Origin: Pseudomonas frederiksbergensis | GTDB taxonomy: Bacteria; Pseudomonadota; Gammaproteobacteria; Pseudomonadales; Pseudomonadaceae | Direction: 5' to 3' | Length of the DNA stretch: 64,000 bases | Assembly (NCBI RefSeq): GCF_001874645.1 | Contig: NZ_CP017886.1 | Coordinates: forward strand, 4,028,001-4,092,000 | Shown: piece after piece, positions 56,128 through 64,000 of the stretch | How positions within the stretch are numbered: position 1 is the first letter of the stretch | How the letters are laid out: every line of letters starts with the position of its first letter | Program-made: the position numbers and the translations under genes | The notes under the pieces: generated by a model | Told to the model about the DNA's origin: nothing | The model's database searches: none | What the model saw: the letters and a program-made list of their open reading frames with translations, nothing else

Positions 56128-56145
56128 CTGTCACGTAACTGTGGC
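56128..56145 (+). promoter_or_regulatory. possible Pho box
   Basis: CTGTCAC-GTAA-CTGTGGC: two 7-base direct repeats 4 bases apart, close to the PhoB consensus CTGTCAT-N4-CTGTCAT, 64 bases before the hydrolase start. Confidence 0.4.
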
Positions 56146-56209
56146 AGCGCGCTTGAACAAACTTCATCAGACTCGCGCTCTACTGGGGTTCTGCGTTTCG
56201 GTGTTTTTC

Positions 56210-57244
56210 ATGCGGGTACGATTTTTTTCTACTGCGGTGTTTCTGGCCGCGCTGCTGTTCGGCCTCCCGTCTTTGGCGGCGTCGCGTTGCGATGTCAATG
56301 TTCCGACCGAACGTGTCGATCTGGCGCAGGTCAGCCTGGCGTATCAGAGCATCGGTCGTGCGTCCGATCCGGCATTGCTGCTGGTGATGGGCCTGGGCGG
56401 GCAGTTGATTCACTGGCCAGACGAGGTGGTGGTTGCGCTGTGCGAGCAGGGTTTTCGGGTGATTCGCTACGACAATCGCGATGTCGGGCTGTCGACCTGG
56501 CGTCAGGCACCTGCCAACGCCAACCTGACCTTTGAGGTGCTGCGCTACAAACTCGGTTTACCCGTAGCGGCGCCGTACACCCTGACCGATATGGCCGACG
56601 ACGCGCTGGGCCTGATGAATGCGCTGCATGTGGAGCAATTCCATGTGCTGGGCGCGAGCATGGGCGGCATGATCGCCCAGCACCTGGCTGCCATGGCACC
56701 GCAGCGGATCGAGAGCCTGACGCTGATCATGACCAGCTCCGGCGCTGAAGGGCTGCCGGCGCCGAACGCGGCGCTGGTGCAATTGCTCTCACGGCGCAGT
56801 GCGCCGAATCGTGAGGTCGCACTGGAACAACAGGCCGATCTGTTGGCGGCGTTGGGCAGTCCGCAGGTGACTGATGATCGTCAGGCGCTGTTGCATCAGG
56901 CCGCGGTGGCGTACGACCGGGCGTTCAATCCCGACGGTGTGAAACGCCAGATCATGGCGATCCTCGCCGAACCGAGCCGGGTGGCGTTGCTCAACCAGCT
57001 ACGAGTGCCAACTCTGGTGGTGCACGGCACCGCCGATCCGCTGTTGCCGGTGATGCATGGCATTCACCTGGCGGCGCATATCCAGGGCAGTCAGTTGAAG
57101 CTGATTCCAGGGCTGGCCCACCGTTTTCAGGAAGCGTTCAAGGCGCCATTACTGGCGGCGGTGTTGCCGTACCTGCGAACCCACCGTGAAGACACCTCGC
57201 ATTGGGCGCAGATCGATCCGGTGCAGGCGCCGAATCTGTTGTAA
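56210..57244 (+). CDS. exported alpha/beta hydrolase
   Basis: 344 residues with an N-terminal signal peptide ([21 protein letters not shown]). The hydrolase fold has HxGG-like [11 protein letters not shown], nucleophile Ser150 in GASMGG, an Asp in GTADPLLP and a His in LAHRF, so it is probably active. Substrate unknown. The start was chosen for its signal peptide; a GTG 69 bases upstream is possible. Confidence 0.85.
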   Translation: MRVRFFSTAVFLAALLFGLPSLAASRCDVNVPTERVDLAQVSLAYQSIGRASDPALLLVMGLGGQLIHWPDEVVVALCEQGFRVIRYDNRDVGLSTWRQAPANANLTFEVLRYKLGLPVAAPYTLTDMADDALGLMNALHVEQFHVLGASMGGMIAQHLAAMAPQRIESLTLIMTSSGAEGLPAPNAALVQLLSRRSAPNREVALEQQADLLAALGSPQVTDDRQALLHQAAVAYDRAFNPDGVKRQIMAILAEPSRVALLNQLRVPTLVVHGTADPLLPVMHGIHLAAHIQGSQLKLIPGLAHRFQEAFKAPLLAAVLPYLRTHREDTSHWAQIDPVQAPNLL

Positions 57245-57254
57245 CGAGAGGATC

Positions 57255-57354
57255 AAAAGATCGCAGCCTGCGGCAGCTCCTACACGGAGGAGTGCCCAGG
57301 AGTTACGCGGATGTACGCGGTCGGCGTAGGAGCTGGCGAAGCCTGCGATCTTTT
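57255..57354. repeat. REP pair
   Basis: Arms 57255-57283 and 57326-57354 (gtaggagctggcgaagcctg, compensated less perfectly) between the converging hydrolase and response-regulator genes. Confidence 0.85.
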
Positions 57355-57367
57355 TCAAACGTGGCGT

Positions 57368-58765
57368 TCAGCGGACGATTTTGTCCACATGAATCCCGAG
57401 TTTCTTCAGCCGATACCAGAAGCTGCGCTCCGAGATACCGATCAGTTGAGCGGCGGCCGCTTGCACGCCATTGCTTTGTTGCAGGGCGGCAAGAATGTAG
57501 GACTTTTCGACTTCCACCAGCGCGGCATCGAGGTCCGGCGGCACGCCAGTGCCTTCGCTGAGGGCCGCGCTGGCGCCGTCGACGGTGGGTCTTGAGGCAA
57601 ACAGATACGCCGGCAGGTCGTCTTCCTCGATCACCGCACCCGAGGCCACGATGGTGGCTCGTTCAACGCAGTTCTGCAGTTCGCGGATGTTCCCCGGCCA
57701 CGAATAACTGGTCATGGCCTGCAAGGCTTCCGGGCTGAAACCGGTGATGCGTTTGCCGGCGGTCGCGCCCAGGGTGTGAGCGAAGTGTCGGGCCAATGGC
57801 GCGATGTCTTCGACCCGTTCACGCAGGGCGGGCAGGGGGATCGGGAACACGTTGAGGCGATAGTAAAGGTCTTCGCGAAACTCTTTGTTAGCCACCGCTT
57901 CCAGCAGGTTCTTGTTGGTGGCGGCGATCACTCGCACATCGACTTTGCGCTCGCGCGGGTCGCCCACCGGCTCGATCACTCGCTCCTGCAAGGCACGGAG
58001 GATTTTTGCCTGTAAGGCCAGCGGCATGTCGCCGACCTCATCGAGAAACAGCGTGCCTTTGTCGGCCTGCATGAAACGCCCGACCCGGTCCGCCACGGCG
58101 CCGGTGAATGCGCCTTTGCGATGGCCGAACATCTCACTTTCCAGCAACCCTTCGGGGATCGCCGCACAGTTCACTGCGACGAAGGGTTTGTCGGCACGGT
58201 TGCCGTGTTTGTGGATGGCCCGGGCGACCATTTCCTTGCCAGTGCCACTTTCTCCGGTGAGCAGGATGGTCGCAGTGCTTTCGCGTACCGAATCCACCGC
58301 TTGCAGCACTTGGCGGAAGGTCGGGCTGTCGCCCACCAGGCTGTCGATCTGCTGGTGTTCTTCAAGTTCGGCGCGCATGCGCTGGTTGTCTTTGAGAATG
58401 TCGCGAAATTGCAGGGCCTTGTTGACGGTGATGTCCAACTCATCAATGTCGAACGGCTTGGCAATGTAGTCGAAGGCGCCATTGCGCATCGACTGCACGG
58501 CGTTTTTCACCGTGCTGTAGGCCGTCATGACGATCACCGGCAGTTGCGGATAGCGTACTTTGACTTCCGCCAGCAACTGCGGCCCGTCCATGCCGGGCAT
58601 GCGCCAGTCGCTGATCACCAGGTCAATGTCTTCCTGTTCCAGCACCTTGAGCGCGTGCAGGCCATTGCTGGCGGTGAACACCTGGAGGTCGTTCTGGCTC
58701 AGGGCTGACGTCAACAAGTCACAGAGCTTGGGCTCGTCATCGACCACCAGAATGTTATGCGTCAT
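57368..58765 (-). CDS. sigma54-dependent response regulator
   Basis: 465 residues, NtrC class: receiver (Asp53), AAA+ domain with Walker A GESGTGKE (171-178) and sigma54-contact loop GAFTGA (218-223), and a C-terminal Fis-type helix-turn-helix (ISERSFWYRLKKLGI). It overlaps the kinase gene by about 11 bases. Target promoters should be -24/-12 type, perhaps of the operon upstream. Confidence 0.95.
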   Translation of the reverse strand: MTHNILVVDDEPKLCDLLTSALSQNDLQVFTASNGLHALKVLEQEDIDLVISDWRMPGMDGPQLLAEVKVRYPQLPVIVMTAYSTVKNAVQSMRNGAFDYIAKPFDIDELDITVNKALQFRDILKDNQRMRAELEEHQQIDSLVGDSPTFRQVLQAVDSVRESTATILLTGESGTGKEMVARAIHKHGNRADKPFVAVNCAAIPEGLLESEMFGHRKGAFTGAVADRVGRFMQADKGTLFLDEVGDMPLALQAKILRALQERVIEPVGDPRERKVDVRVIAATNKNLLEAVANKEFREDLYYRLNVFPIPLPALRERVEDIAPLARHFAHTLGATAGKRITGFSPEALQAMTSYSWPGNIRELQNCVERATIVASGAVIEEDDLPAYLFASRPTVDGASAALSEGTGVPPDLDAALVEVEKSYILAALQQSNGVQAAAAQLIGISERSFWYRLKKLGIHVDKIVR

Positions 58766-60533
58766 CACTGTCCTCGTCGTCGCTGTTGTCTTCACCGTTG
58801 GCCGGAATGTACAGGCTGAATGTTGCACCAGCATCTTTTTCGCTGACGCATTCGACCCGTCCGTCGTGGTTTTCCATGATGGAGAAGACTTTGGCTAGCC
58901 CAAGACCTGTACCTGAAGCCTTTGTGGTGACGAACGGTGTAAAAATCCGTTCGAGCATGTCCGGTTCGATGCCCTGGCCAGTGTCGGAAACACTGATGAC
59001 GGTGTATTCCTTGTCGCTGGCAATGCCAAGGGTCAGGCGACCACCCTCGGGCATCGCGTCAATGGCATTGAGCACCAGGTTCAGGCAGGCCTGTTTGAGC
59101 TGTCGTGCGTCGGCATGCATGGTCGCGGCGGGGGCGTAGTCTTCGATCCGCGCGTCGATGTTGTGAGTTGCCAGTTCCGGGGCGCAGAAACCGATCAGCT
59201 CATCGACCAGCGGTCGCACCAATTGTGTCGAACGCATCGGTGCGTTGGGCTTGGCAAAGTCGAGAAACTCTGTGATCAGGTCGTTGATCCGGCTGACCTC
59301 GCTGACCACGTATTCCAGATGCCGTTTGTCGGTCTCGGGCAGGTCGGCGCGACGGTGCAGTAACTGGGTCGCGGTTTTGATGATGCCCAGCGGGTTGCGG
59401 ATTTCATGGGCCAGCCCCATGGCCACTTCACCAAGGGCGTGCAAGCGATCGCGGCGGCGCAGTTGCGACTCCAGATGTTGCAACTCGCCGAGACGTTCGG
59501 TCATGTGGTTGAAGGTGCTGCTCAGTTCGGCCAGTTCATCGCTGCCGGTGACCGGTATCCGCTGGCGATAATCACCGTCGATCACCGCTCGTACGCCTTG
59601 GGAGAGGTTGCGCAAGGGTTGGGTCAGGCGTTGCGAGACGAGCCAGCCGGCGCACAGAGACAGGGCCGAACCCAGCAGGAAGATCGCCAGGAACAGGTTG
59701 GTCTGGTTGACCAGACCCACCAGGCTGTTGTGGCGCAGCAAACCGCTGAAAATAACCCCTTGCAGCTCACCGTTGTTATTGAGAATCGGTCGATAGAGCC
59801 CACTGTAGTTGTTGGTAAATTGCTCGATGGGCTGCTTGGTCTGTTTCAGTGCTTCTTCGATATTCTCGGGCATGTGAGCCGGACGCTCATCGAAGCGCTG
59901 GCTGGAGAAAATCTCGGAGAAAGTATCGCCCTTGGCCAGGTACAGGCGCAGGTCCAGGGAGTGGACGTCAGCAATGCTGGTCAGGAAGCTGCTGTCCAGA
60001 TAGGTCGCTATCAGCATCTGGTAGTCCACGCCATCGAGCGTGGTGCGGAAGGTCGAGACCACCGTGCCGGTCGAAACCCCACCCATCTGAATAGTCTGTA
60101 GCACCGCATTCGGGGCAGTGCTGATTTGTTCGACGATGTTTTCGTCTGCCGTGCTGAACACGACTTTCTTATCGCTGAGACGAACCAGTGCCACCAGATC
60201 AATGCCCATGGCATCAGCGATTTCGGTGGTCATTTTGTCGCGCCTGGCGGCCAAGCGGTCAGTCGGTGGCCGGGTAAAGCGCAGGAACAAATGTGCGATC
60301 CGGGCGTTGCCGTGCACGATCTCGCCAATTTCGTCCTCGACGATCTTGGTCGATTCCTGCAACCAGATCCGCACGTTGCTATCGAAAATCTGCGAGAGCG
60401 TGGTGGCCGCAAGTTCGGCGGCAATCATGGTCGGAATCACGCTGACCAGCCAGAACGCCAGTACCAGCTTGCGTTGGACACTCCAGCGGGAGATGGCGAA
60501 GGGCAGGGCTTTACGGCGTCGGTCTTTGATCAT
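58755..60533 (-). CDS. membrane sensor histidine kinase
   Basis: 592 residues. TM1 (about 22-44), a periplasmic sensor of about 230 residues (double-Cache-like), TM2 (about 278-300), HAMP, then H box LAHEIRNP (His376) and HATPase motifs DTGQGIEP and GTGLGLAKVF. An acidic tail ends SDDEDSDDA. Its ATG shares a base with the stop of the FemAB-like gene, so sensor and pathway genes are coupled. Confidence 0.93.
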   Translation of the reverse strand: MIKDRRRKALPFAISRWSVQRKLVLAFWLVSVIPTMIAAELAATTLSQIFDSNVRIWLQESTKIVEDEIGEIVHGNARIAHLFLRFTRPPTDRLAARRDKMTTEIADAMGIDLVALVRLSDKKVVFSTADENIVEQISTAPNAVLQTIQMGGVSTGTVVSTFRTTLDGVDYQMLIATYLDSSFLTSIADVHSLDLRLYLAKGDTFSEIFSSQRFDERPAHMPENIEEALKQTKQPIEQFTNNYSGLYRPILNNNGELQGVIFSGLLRHNSLVGLVNQTNLFLAIFLLGSALSLCAGWLVSQRLTQPLRNLSQGVRAVIDGDYRQRIPVTGSDELAELSSTFNHMTERLGELQHLESQLRRRDRLHALGEVAMGLAHEIRNPLGIIKTATQLLHRRADLPETDKRHLEYVVSEVSRINDLITEFLDFAKPNAPMRSTQLVRPLVDELIGFCAPELATHNIDARIEDYAPAATMHADARQLKQACLNLVLNAIDAMPEGGRLTLGIASDKEYTVISVSDTGQGIEPDMLERIFTPFVTTKASGTGLGLAKVFSIMENHDGRVECVSEKDAGATFSLYIPANGEDNSDDEDSDDA

Positions 60534-61657
60534 CAGGTTTCGCTTATCGCAGCAGCCATGGCAGGGTCGGATTTATCCGGTCGGACAAACAGTTTCACGA
60601 GTTTGAGCAAGGCGTTGAACAGCGCGTTACGGTGGTGAAAAAACAGCGTATTGCCTTCGAACTTGCAGCCGAGCCGCAGCTTACTGGCATAGCCCGCCTG
60701 GCCACACTCATACAGCGGGATTTTGTGTTGAATACAGTAGTCGACATTGGCCAGCCAGCTTCTGAAGTACAGGTTGTACTCGCGCGTCTGTTCCAGGTCG
60801 TGGGCAAAAAACTTGTCCACCAGTCGATGTTCATCCAGCAGCACCAGGTTGAACGCCACCAGTTGCTCGTCCACCCAATACAGCACGCACGCGGCGCGTT
60901 GGTCGAGGTGTTCGAGGATGTTGGTGAAATACTCGGCTGACAGGCGTTCGAACTCCAGATCACTGCGCGCCAGGGTGGCTTCATACAAGCGCATCATTTC
61001 TGGCAACACATCGTCGATCGAACGACGCCACTCGATCCGCGGACCTTGGGCCCGAAGTTTGCGGCGTAAATCTTTGCGGGTAGATTTGCCCAGCGTGCCG
61101 AGGTAGGCATCGAGTGACCCGAACGCGATCGGCAGTATTGCACTCGGTAAACCGGGCATGGTTTGCAGCCCGGATTCGCGGCAGACGTCAATCCATTGCT
61201 GATCGTGGCTGGGTGCATCCTTGACCGCCAACAGGCCGATACCCGCCTCGTTGGCATCGTTACGTGCCAACGTCAGTAACTGACGCAGCAGCGCCGGACG
61301 CTGTTCCTCGGTGATGTGGCTGGCGGTGCCTGCGTGGCATTGCTCGGTCACTGGCGATCCCAAGGCGTACAAGCGAATATCCAGCACACCCGGCAGCCAA
61401 TGGCGCAAGCGCTGGGTGATGCGTTTGCCGATGCCCTGCACCGTGGTGTCGAGCGAGTACTGGGTGGTAAACGCCGCCGCCGCGGCAATCAACGTGCTGC
61501 CTTCATAGAGTGCAAGGTAGCGCCACTGGAAGTCGGCGACCCCTGCCTGTTCAACAGCCCGGTAATAATCCCAGTCCTCCAATTCCGCGGGGAAGCAGTC
61601 ATTCCAGGCGCAGCGTTCGATGGCCTTGATGGTTGAGTAGGCACGGGCAGTGATCAC
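60533..61657 (-). CDS. FemAB/GNAT-type (PF13480-like) acyl or aminoacyl transferase
   Basis: 374 residues, soluble, two GNAT-like lobes. The second lobe has GSLDAYLGTLGKSTRKDLRRKLR and LVAFNLVLLDEHRLVDKFF, ending YECGQAGYASKLRLGCKFEGN. Relatives act on peptidoglycan precursors or exopolysaccharide and lipid products. A plain N-acetyltransferase is the alternative. It lies 14 bases after the esterase gene. Confidence 0.8.
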   Translation of the reverse strand: MITARAYSTIKAIERCAWNDCFPAELEDWDYYRAVEQAGVADFQWRYLALYEGSTLIAAAAAFTTQYSLDTTVQGIGKRITQRLRHWLPGVLDIRLYALGSPVTEQCHAGTASHITEEQRPALLRQLLTLARNDANEAGIGLLAVKDAPSHDQQWIDVCRESGLQTMPGLPSAILPIAFGSLDAYLGTLGKSTRKDLRRKLRAQGPRIEWRRSIDDVLPEMMRLYEATLARSDLEFERLSAEYFTNILEHLDQRAACVLYWVDEQLVAFNLVLLDEHRLVDKFFAHDLEQTREYNLYFRSWLANVDYCIQHKIPLYECGQAGYASKLRLGCKFEGNTLFFHHRNALFNALLKLVKLFVRPDKSDPAMAAAISET

Positions 61658-61671
61658 GTCTTTTCCTTAAA

Positions 61672-62535
61672 CTACGCCAGCTGTCGATACTCTTCGCGCT
61701 CGTTCGACTTCATGGACAGCTGGTGGACAAAGTCCGTGCTCAACTCCACGACGCGGCGGTATTCCAGGTCAACTGTGATCATGTGATAGCAGTTGTCCAG
61801 CAGGATCTTGGTGACCGGGCCGCCGAGATTGCGTTCGACGTAATCGGCGTTCCAACGGCTGGTGATGTCGTCCTCGATAGAGTGCAGCACCAGGGCCGGT
61901 GTCTTGATCGATGGCATGCGCTTCTTGACCACGGCATTCATCCGGTGCAATTCGCGCACGGTGACGCCTTCCATGGTCAACAGCCCGGCATTACTGCTTT
62001 CGCCGTCTTTCATCTGACGTTCGACGATCGCCCGCAGACGCTCGTTCTTGATGCCATAAGGTGGCTTCTCTTCGAAGCTGCAGACGTGCACGCCGAACGG
62101 AATCTTCATCAACAAAGGCGTCAGGAACGCCAACTTGTTGATGCTCCAGCCGTCGTAGCGCAGGGTGGTTGAATACATCAGCAGGCCGGCGACCTGTCCT
62201 GGATGCTCGGACGCGACATACATGGACATGACCGCGCCCATGGACAGACCGCCGACGAATACCTGTTCGTGCCGCTGGCGGATGCCCACGAATGTCTTGC
62301 GTACACCTTCGTACCAGTCCTGCCAGCCAGTGGCTTGCAGGTCGGCGTTGTCACCGCAGTGCCCGGCCAGGGTTGGCACGTACACCGTGCAACCCGATTT
62401 GGCCAAGCCGATGGCAACCCGACGCAACTCCGTCGGGGTGCCGGTCAGGCCGTGGATCAACAACACCGCGACCTCGCCACTGCCGAGAACGAAACCGGTA
62501 CTACCTTCGCCGAGATCGATCTCTGTTTCGTTCAT
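61672..62535 (-). CDS. alpha/beta-fold carboxylesterase or thioesterase
   Basis: 287 residues, cytosolic. Oxyanion motif LIHGLTGTPTELR, nucleophile Ser98 in GGLSMGA, acid in SIEDDITS and His in CYHMITVD, like Est30-type carboxylesterases. In a biosynthetic operon it could release an acyl product. It overlaps the aminotransferase gene by four bases (ATGA). Confidence 0.9.
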   Translation of the reverse strand: MNETEIDLGEGSTGFVLGSGEVAVLLIHGLTGTPTELRRVAIGLAKSGCTVYVPTLAGHCGDNADLQATGWQDWYEGVRKTFVGIRQRHEQVFVGGLSMGAVMSMYVASEHPGQVAGLLMYSTTLRYDGWSINKLAFLTPLLMKIPFGVHVCSFEEKPPYGIKNERLRAIVERQMKDGESSNAGLLTMEGVTVRELHRMNAVVKKRMPSIKTPALVLHSIEDDITSRWNADYVERNLGGPVTKILLDNCYHMITVDLEYRRVVELSTDFVHQLSMKSNEREEYRQLA

Positions 62536-63926
62536 CGTTTCATGGCCCGGTTCAGCAACTGCTCGAGCAGTTTCAGGCCCAGGTCGATTTCTGCGTAGCT
62601 GATTTCCAGCGACGGAGCCAGGGTGATGACGTTCTTGTAGTAGCCGCCCACGTCGAGGATCAGACCCAGTTTCTGACCGTCAACCACCATATCGCCCTTC
62701 ATGCCTTCCTCGACCATGTAGTCCAGGGTGGCCTTGTCCGGGGTGAAGCCGTCAGTGGTGCAGATTTCGCAGCGCAGGGCCAGGCCCAGGCCGTCGACGT
62801 CGCCGATGATCGGGAAGCGTTTCTGCAGCTCTTGCAGGCCTTCGAGGAAGTACTTGCCCTTGGCCATGACCATGGCGCCGTAGTCGACTTCGCTGGTCAT
62901 CTTGAACATTTCCAGACCGACCGCAGTACCCAGCGGGTTGGACGCGAAGGTGGAGTGAGTCGAACCTGGCGGGAAGACCTTCGGGTTGATCAGCTCTTCG
63001 CGAGCCCAGATGCCGCCCAGTGGGTTGAGGCCGTTGGTCAGCGCTTTACCGAAGACGATCACGTCCGGTTTGACGTCGAAGTGTTCGATCGACCACAGCT
63101 TGCCGGTACGCCAGAAACCCATCTGGATTTCGTCGACGACCATCAGGATGCCGTGCTGATCCAGCACTTGCTTGAGTTCGCTGTAGAAGTTCATTGGCGG
63201 AATGACGTAGCCGCCGGTGCCCTGGATCGGCTCGACGTAGAAGGCCGCGTATTCACACTGGCCGGTTTTCGGGTCCCAGACGCCGTTGTATTCGGTTTCG
63301 AACAGACGGGCGAACTGCTGCACGCAGTGGCTGCCGTATTCTTCCTTGGTCATGCCTTTCGGGCCGCGGAAGTGGTACGGGAACGGGATGAAGTTGGCGC
63401 GCTCACCAAAGTGGCCGTAGCGGCGACGGTAGCGGAAGCTCGAGGTGATTGACGATGCACCCAGAGTACGGCCGTGGTAGCCGCCTTCGAAGGCGAACAT
63501 CAGGCTCTTGCCGTTGCTGGCGTTACGGACGACTTTCAACGAGTCTTCGATCGACTGCGAACCGCCGACGTTGAAGTGCACGCGACCGTCGAGGCCGAAT
63601 TTGTTCTTGGCGTCGACCGCGATCATTTCCGACAGCTCGATCTTGCCTTTGTGCAGGTACTGGCTGGCGATTTGCGGCAGGGTGTCGATCTGTTGTTTCA
63701 GGGCGTTGTTCAGGCGCGGGTTGGCGTAACCGAAGTTGACCGCCGAGTACCACATTTGCAGGTCAAGGTAGGCCTGGTCACTGGTGTCCCACACGTACGA
63801 GCCTTCGCAACGGCTGAAAATGCGCGGTGGTTCGATGTAGTGAACGGTGTCGCCGTAGGAGCAATACTTGGCTTCTTTTTCCAGAAGGATCTGGTCTTCT
63901 GGGGTAGCAATTCGGATATCAGACAT
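62532..63926 (-). CDS. class III PLP-dependent aminotransferase
   Basis: 464 residues. Ornithine/acetylornithine aminotransferase fold: FEGGYHGRTLGASSIT, VVDEIQMGFWRTGK (with the PLP-binding Asp) and PLP lysine in VIFGKALTNGLNPLGG. The substrate is probably an omega- or beta-amino acid and not identified. The first visible gene of the operon; more genes may precede it past the right edge, and the region 63927-64000 holds no clear promoter. Confidence 0.92.
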   Translation of the reverse strand: MSDIRIATPEDQILLEKEAKYCSYGDTVHYIEPPRIFSRCEGSYVWDTSDQAYLDLQMWYSAVNFGYANPRLNNALKQQIDTLPQIASQYLHKGKIELSEMIAVDAKNKFGLDGRVHFNVGGSQSIEDSLKVVRNASNGKSLMFAFEGGYHGRTLGASSITSSFRYRRRYGHFGERANFIPFPYHFRGPKGMTKEEYGSHCVQQFARLFETEYNGVWDPKTGQCEYAAFYVEPIQGTGGYVIPPMNFYSELKQVLDQHGILMVVDEIQMGFWRTGKLWSIEHFDVKPDVIVFGKALTNGLNPLGGIWAREELINPKVFPPGSTHSTFASNPLGTAVGLEMFKMTSEVDYGAMVMAKGKYFLEGLQELQKRFPIIGDVDGLGLALRCEICTTDGFTPDKATLDYMVEEGMKGDMVVDGQKLGLILDVGGYYKNVITLAPSLEISYAEIDLGLKLLEQLLNRAMKR

Positions 63927-64000
63927 GGTGGAAGAGTTCCTGTGTTTCAGAAGAGGTTTCAAGCACGAAGGCAGCGGCGTTGGCCGCGCTGCCGGAAGGC

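Overview
The window looks like a chromosomal segment of a fluorescent pseudomonad (Pseudomonas fluorescens group). The evidence is high G+C coding sequence, typical Pseudomonas proteins (LeuA, XseA, GuaB/GuaA, CmoA/CmoB, Gcd with an OprB porin, MetR/MetE, a YN-GYP regulator) and abundant REP elements of the gtaggagctgcc...gatctttt type between genes. No tRNA, rRNA, CRISPR array, transposase or integrase was seen.

Layout. 1-5.8 kb: leuA (cut by the left edge) behind a candidate leucine leader peptide, a secreted LytM-type peptidase, xseA, a TauE/SafE-type permease and a small zinc-ribbon-like protein. 6.0-9.2 kb: guaB-guaA with a strong sigma70 promoter and a terminator. 9.4-12.1 kb: a lone UPF1-like SF1 helicase with a C-terminal DUF2726/nuclease-like domain, sitting directly after guaA between two similar hairpins; this is the best accessory or defence candidate. 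12.2-17.2 kb: a Tat-exported multicopper oxidase, tadA, cmoA-cmoB, a YhhN-type membrane protein and an I42 inhibitor lipoprotein. 17.3-21 kb: a second-type (AsrA-like) Lon protease and a repeat-rich intergenic block with 46-bp direct repeats. 21-25 kb: oprB-gcd for periplasmic glucose oxidation. 25.3-31 kb: a VF530 protein, a Pr6Pr protein, a PadR regulator with a ferric-reductase-type SIP protein (E. coli YqjI/YqjH-like), and a very large bifunctional penicillin-binding protein. 31.6-34.3 kb: an amino-acid permease and an OpgC-type acyltransferase.

34.5-39.4 kb is a lower-G+C glycosylation island (gtrA, gtrB, a GtrII-type transferase and a GT39-type transferase). Its right end runs into an 86-bp diverged, inverted-sense copy of the 3' end of the glutamate-synthase-like gene found 600 bp further on, which marks a recombination scar. 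41.6-51.6 kb is a signalling block. Five genes on the minus strand look like one operon: two c-di-GMP proteins, a frameshifted di-haem cytochrome c peroxidase, a membrane histidine kinase with a probable DAHL sensor and a receiver-kinase hybrid. A divergent YN-GYP (degenerate HD-GYP) regulator lies beside them. Three of these proteins carry the same unusual long receiver domain, so they are plausible outputs of one phosphorelay.

51.6-57.2 kb: Nudix, GNAT, metR/metE with a MetR-like operator, and an exported alpha/beta hydrolase behind a possible Pho box. 57.4-64 kb: a five-gene minus-strand operon of aminotransferase, esterase, FemAB/GNAT-type transferase, sensor kinase and sigma54 response regulator; it continues past the right edge and may be a small-molecule or envelope-modification pathway with its own two-component system.
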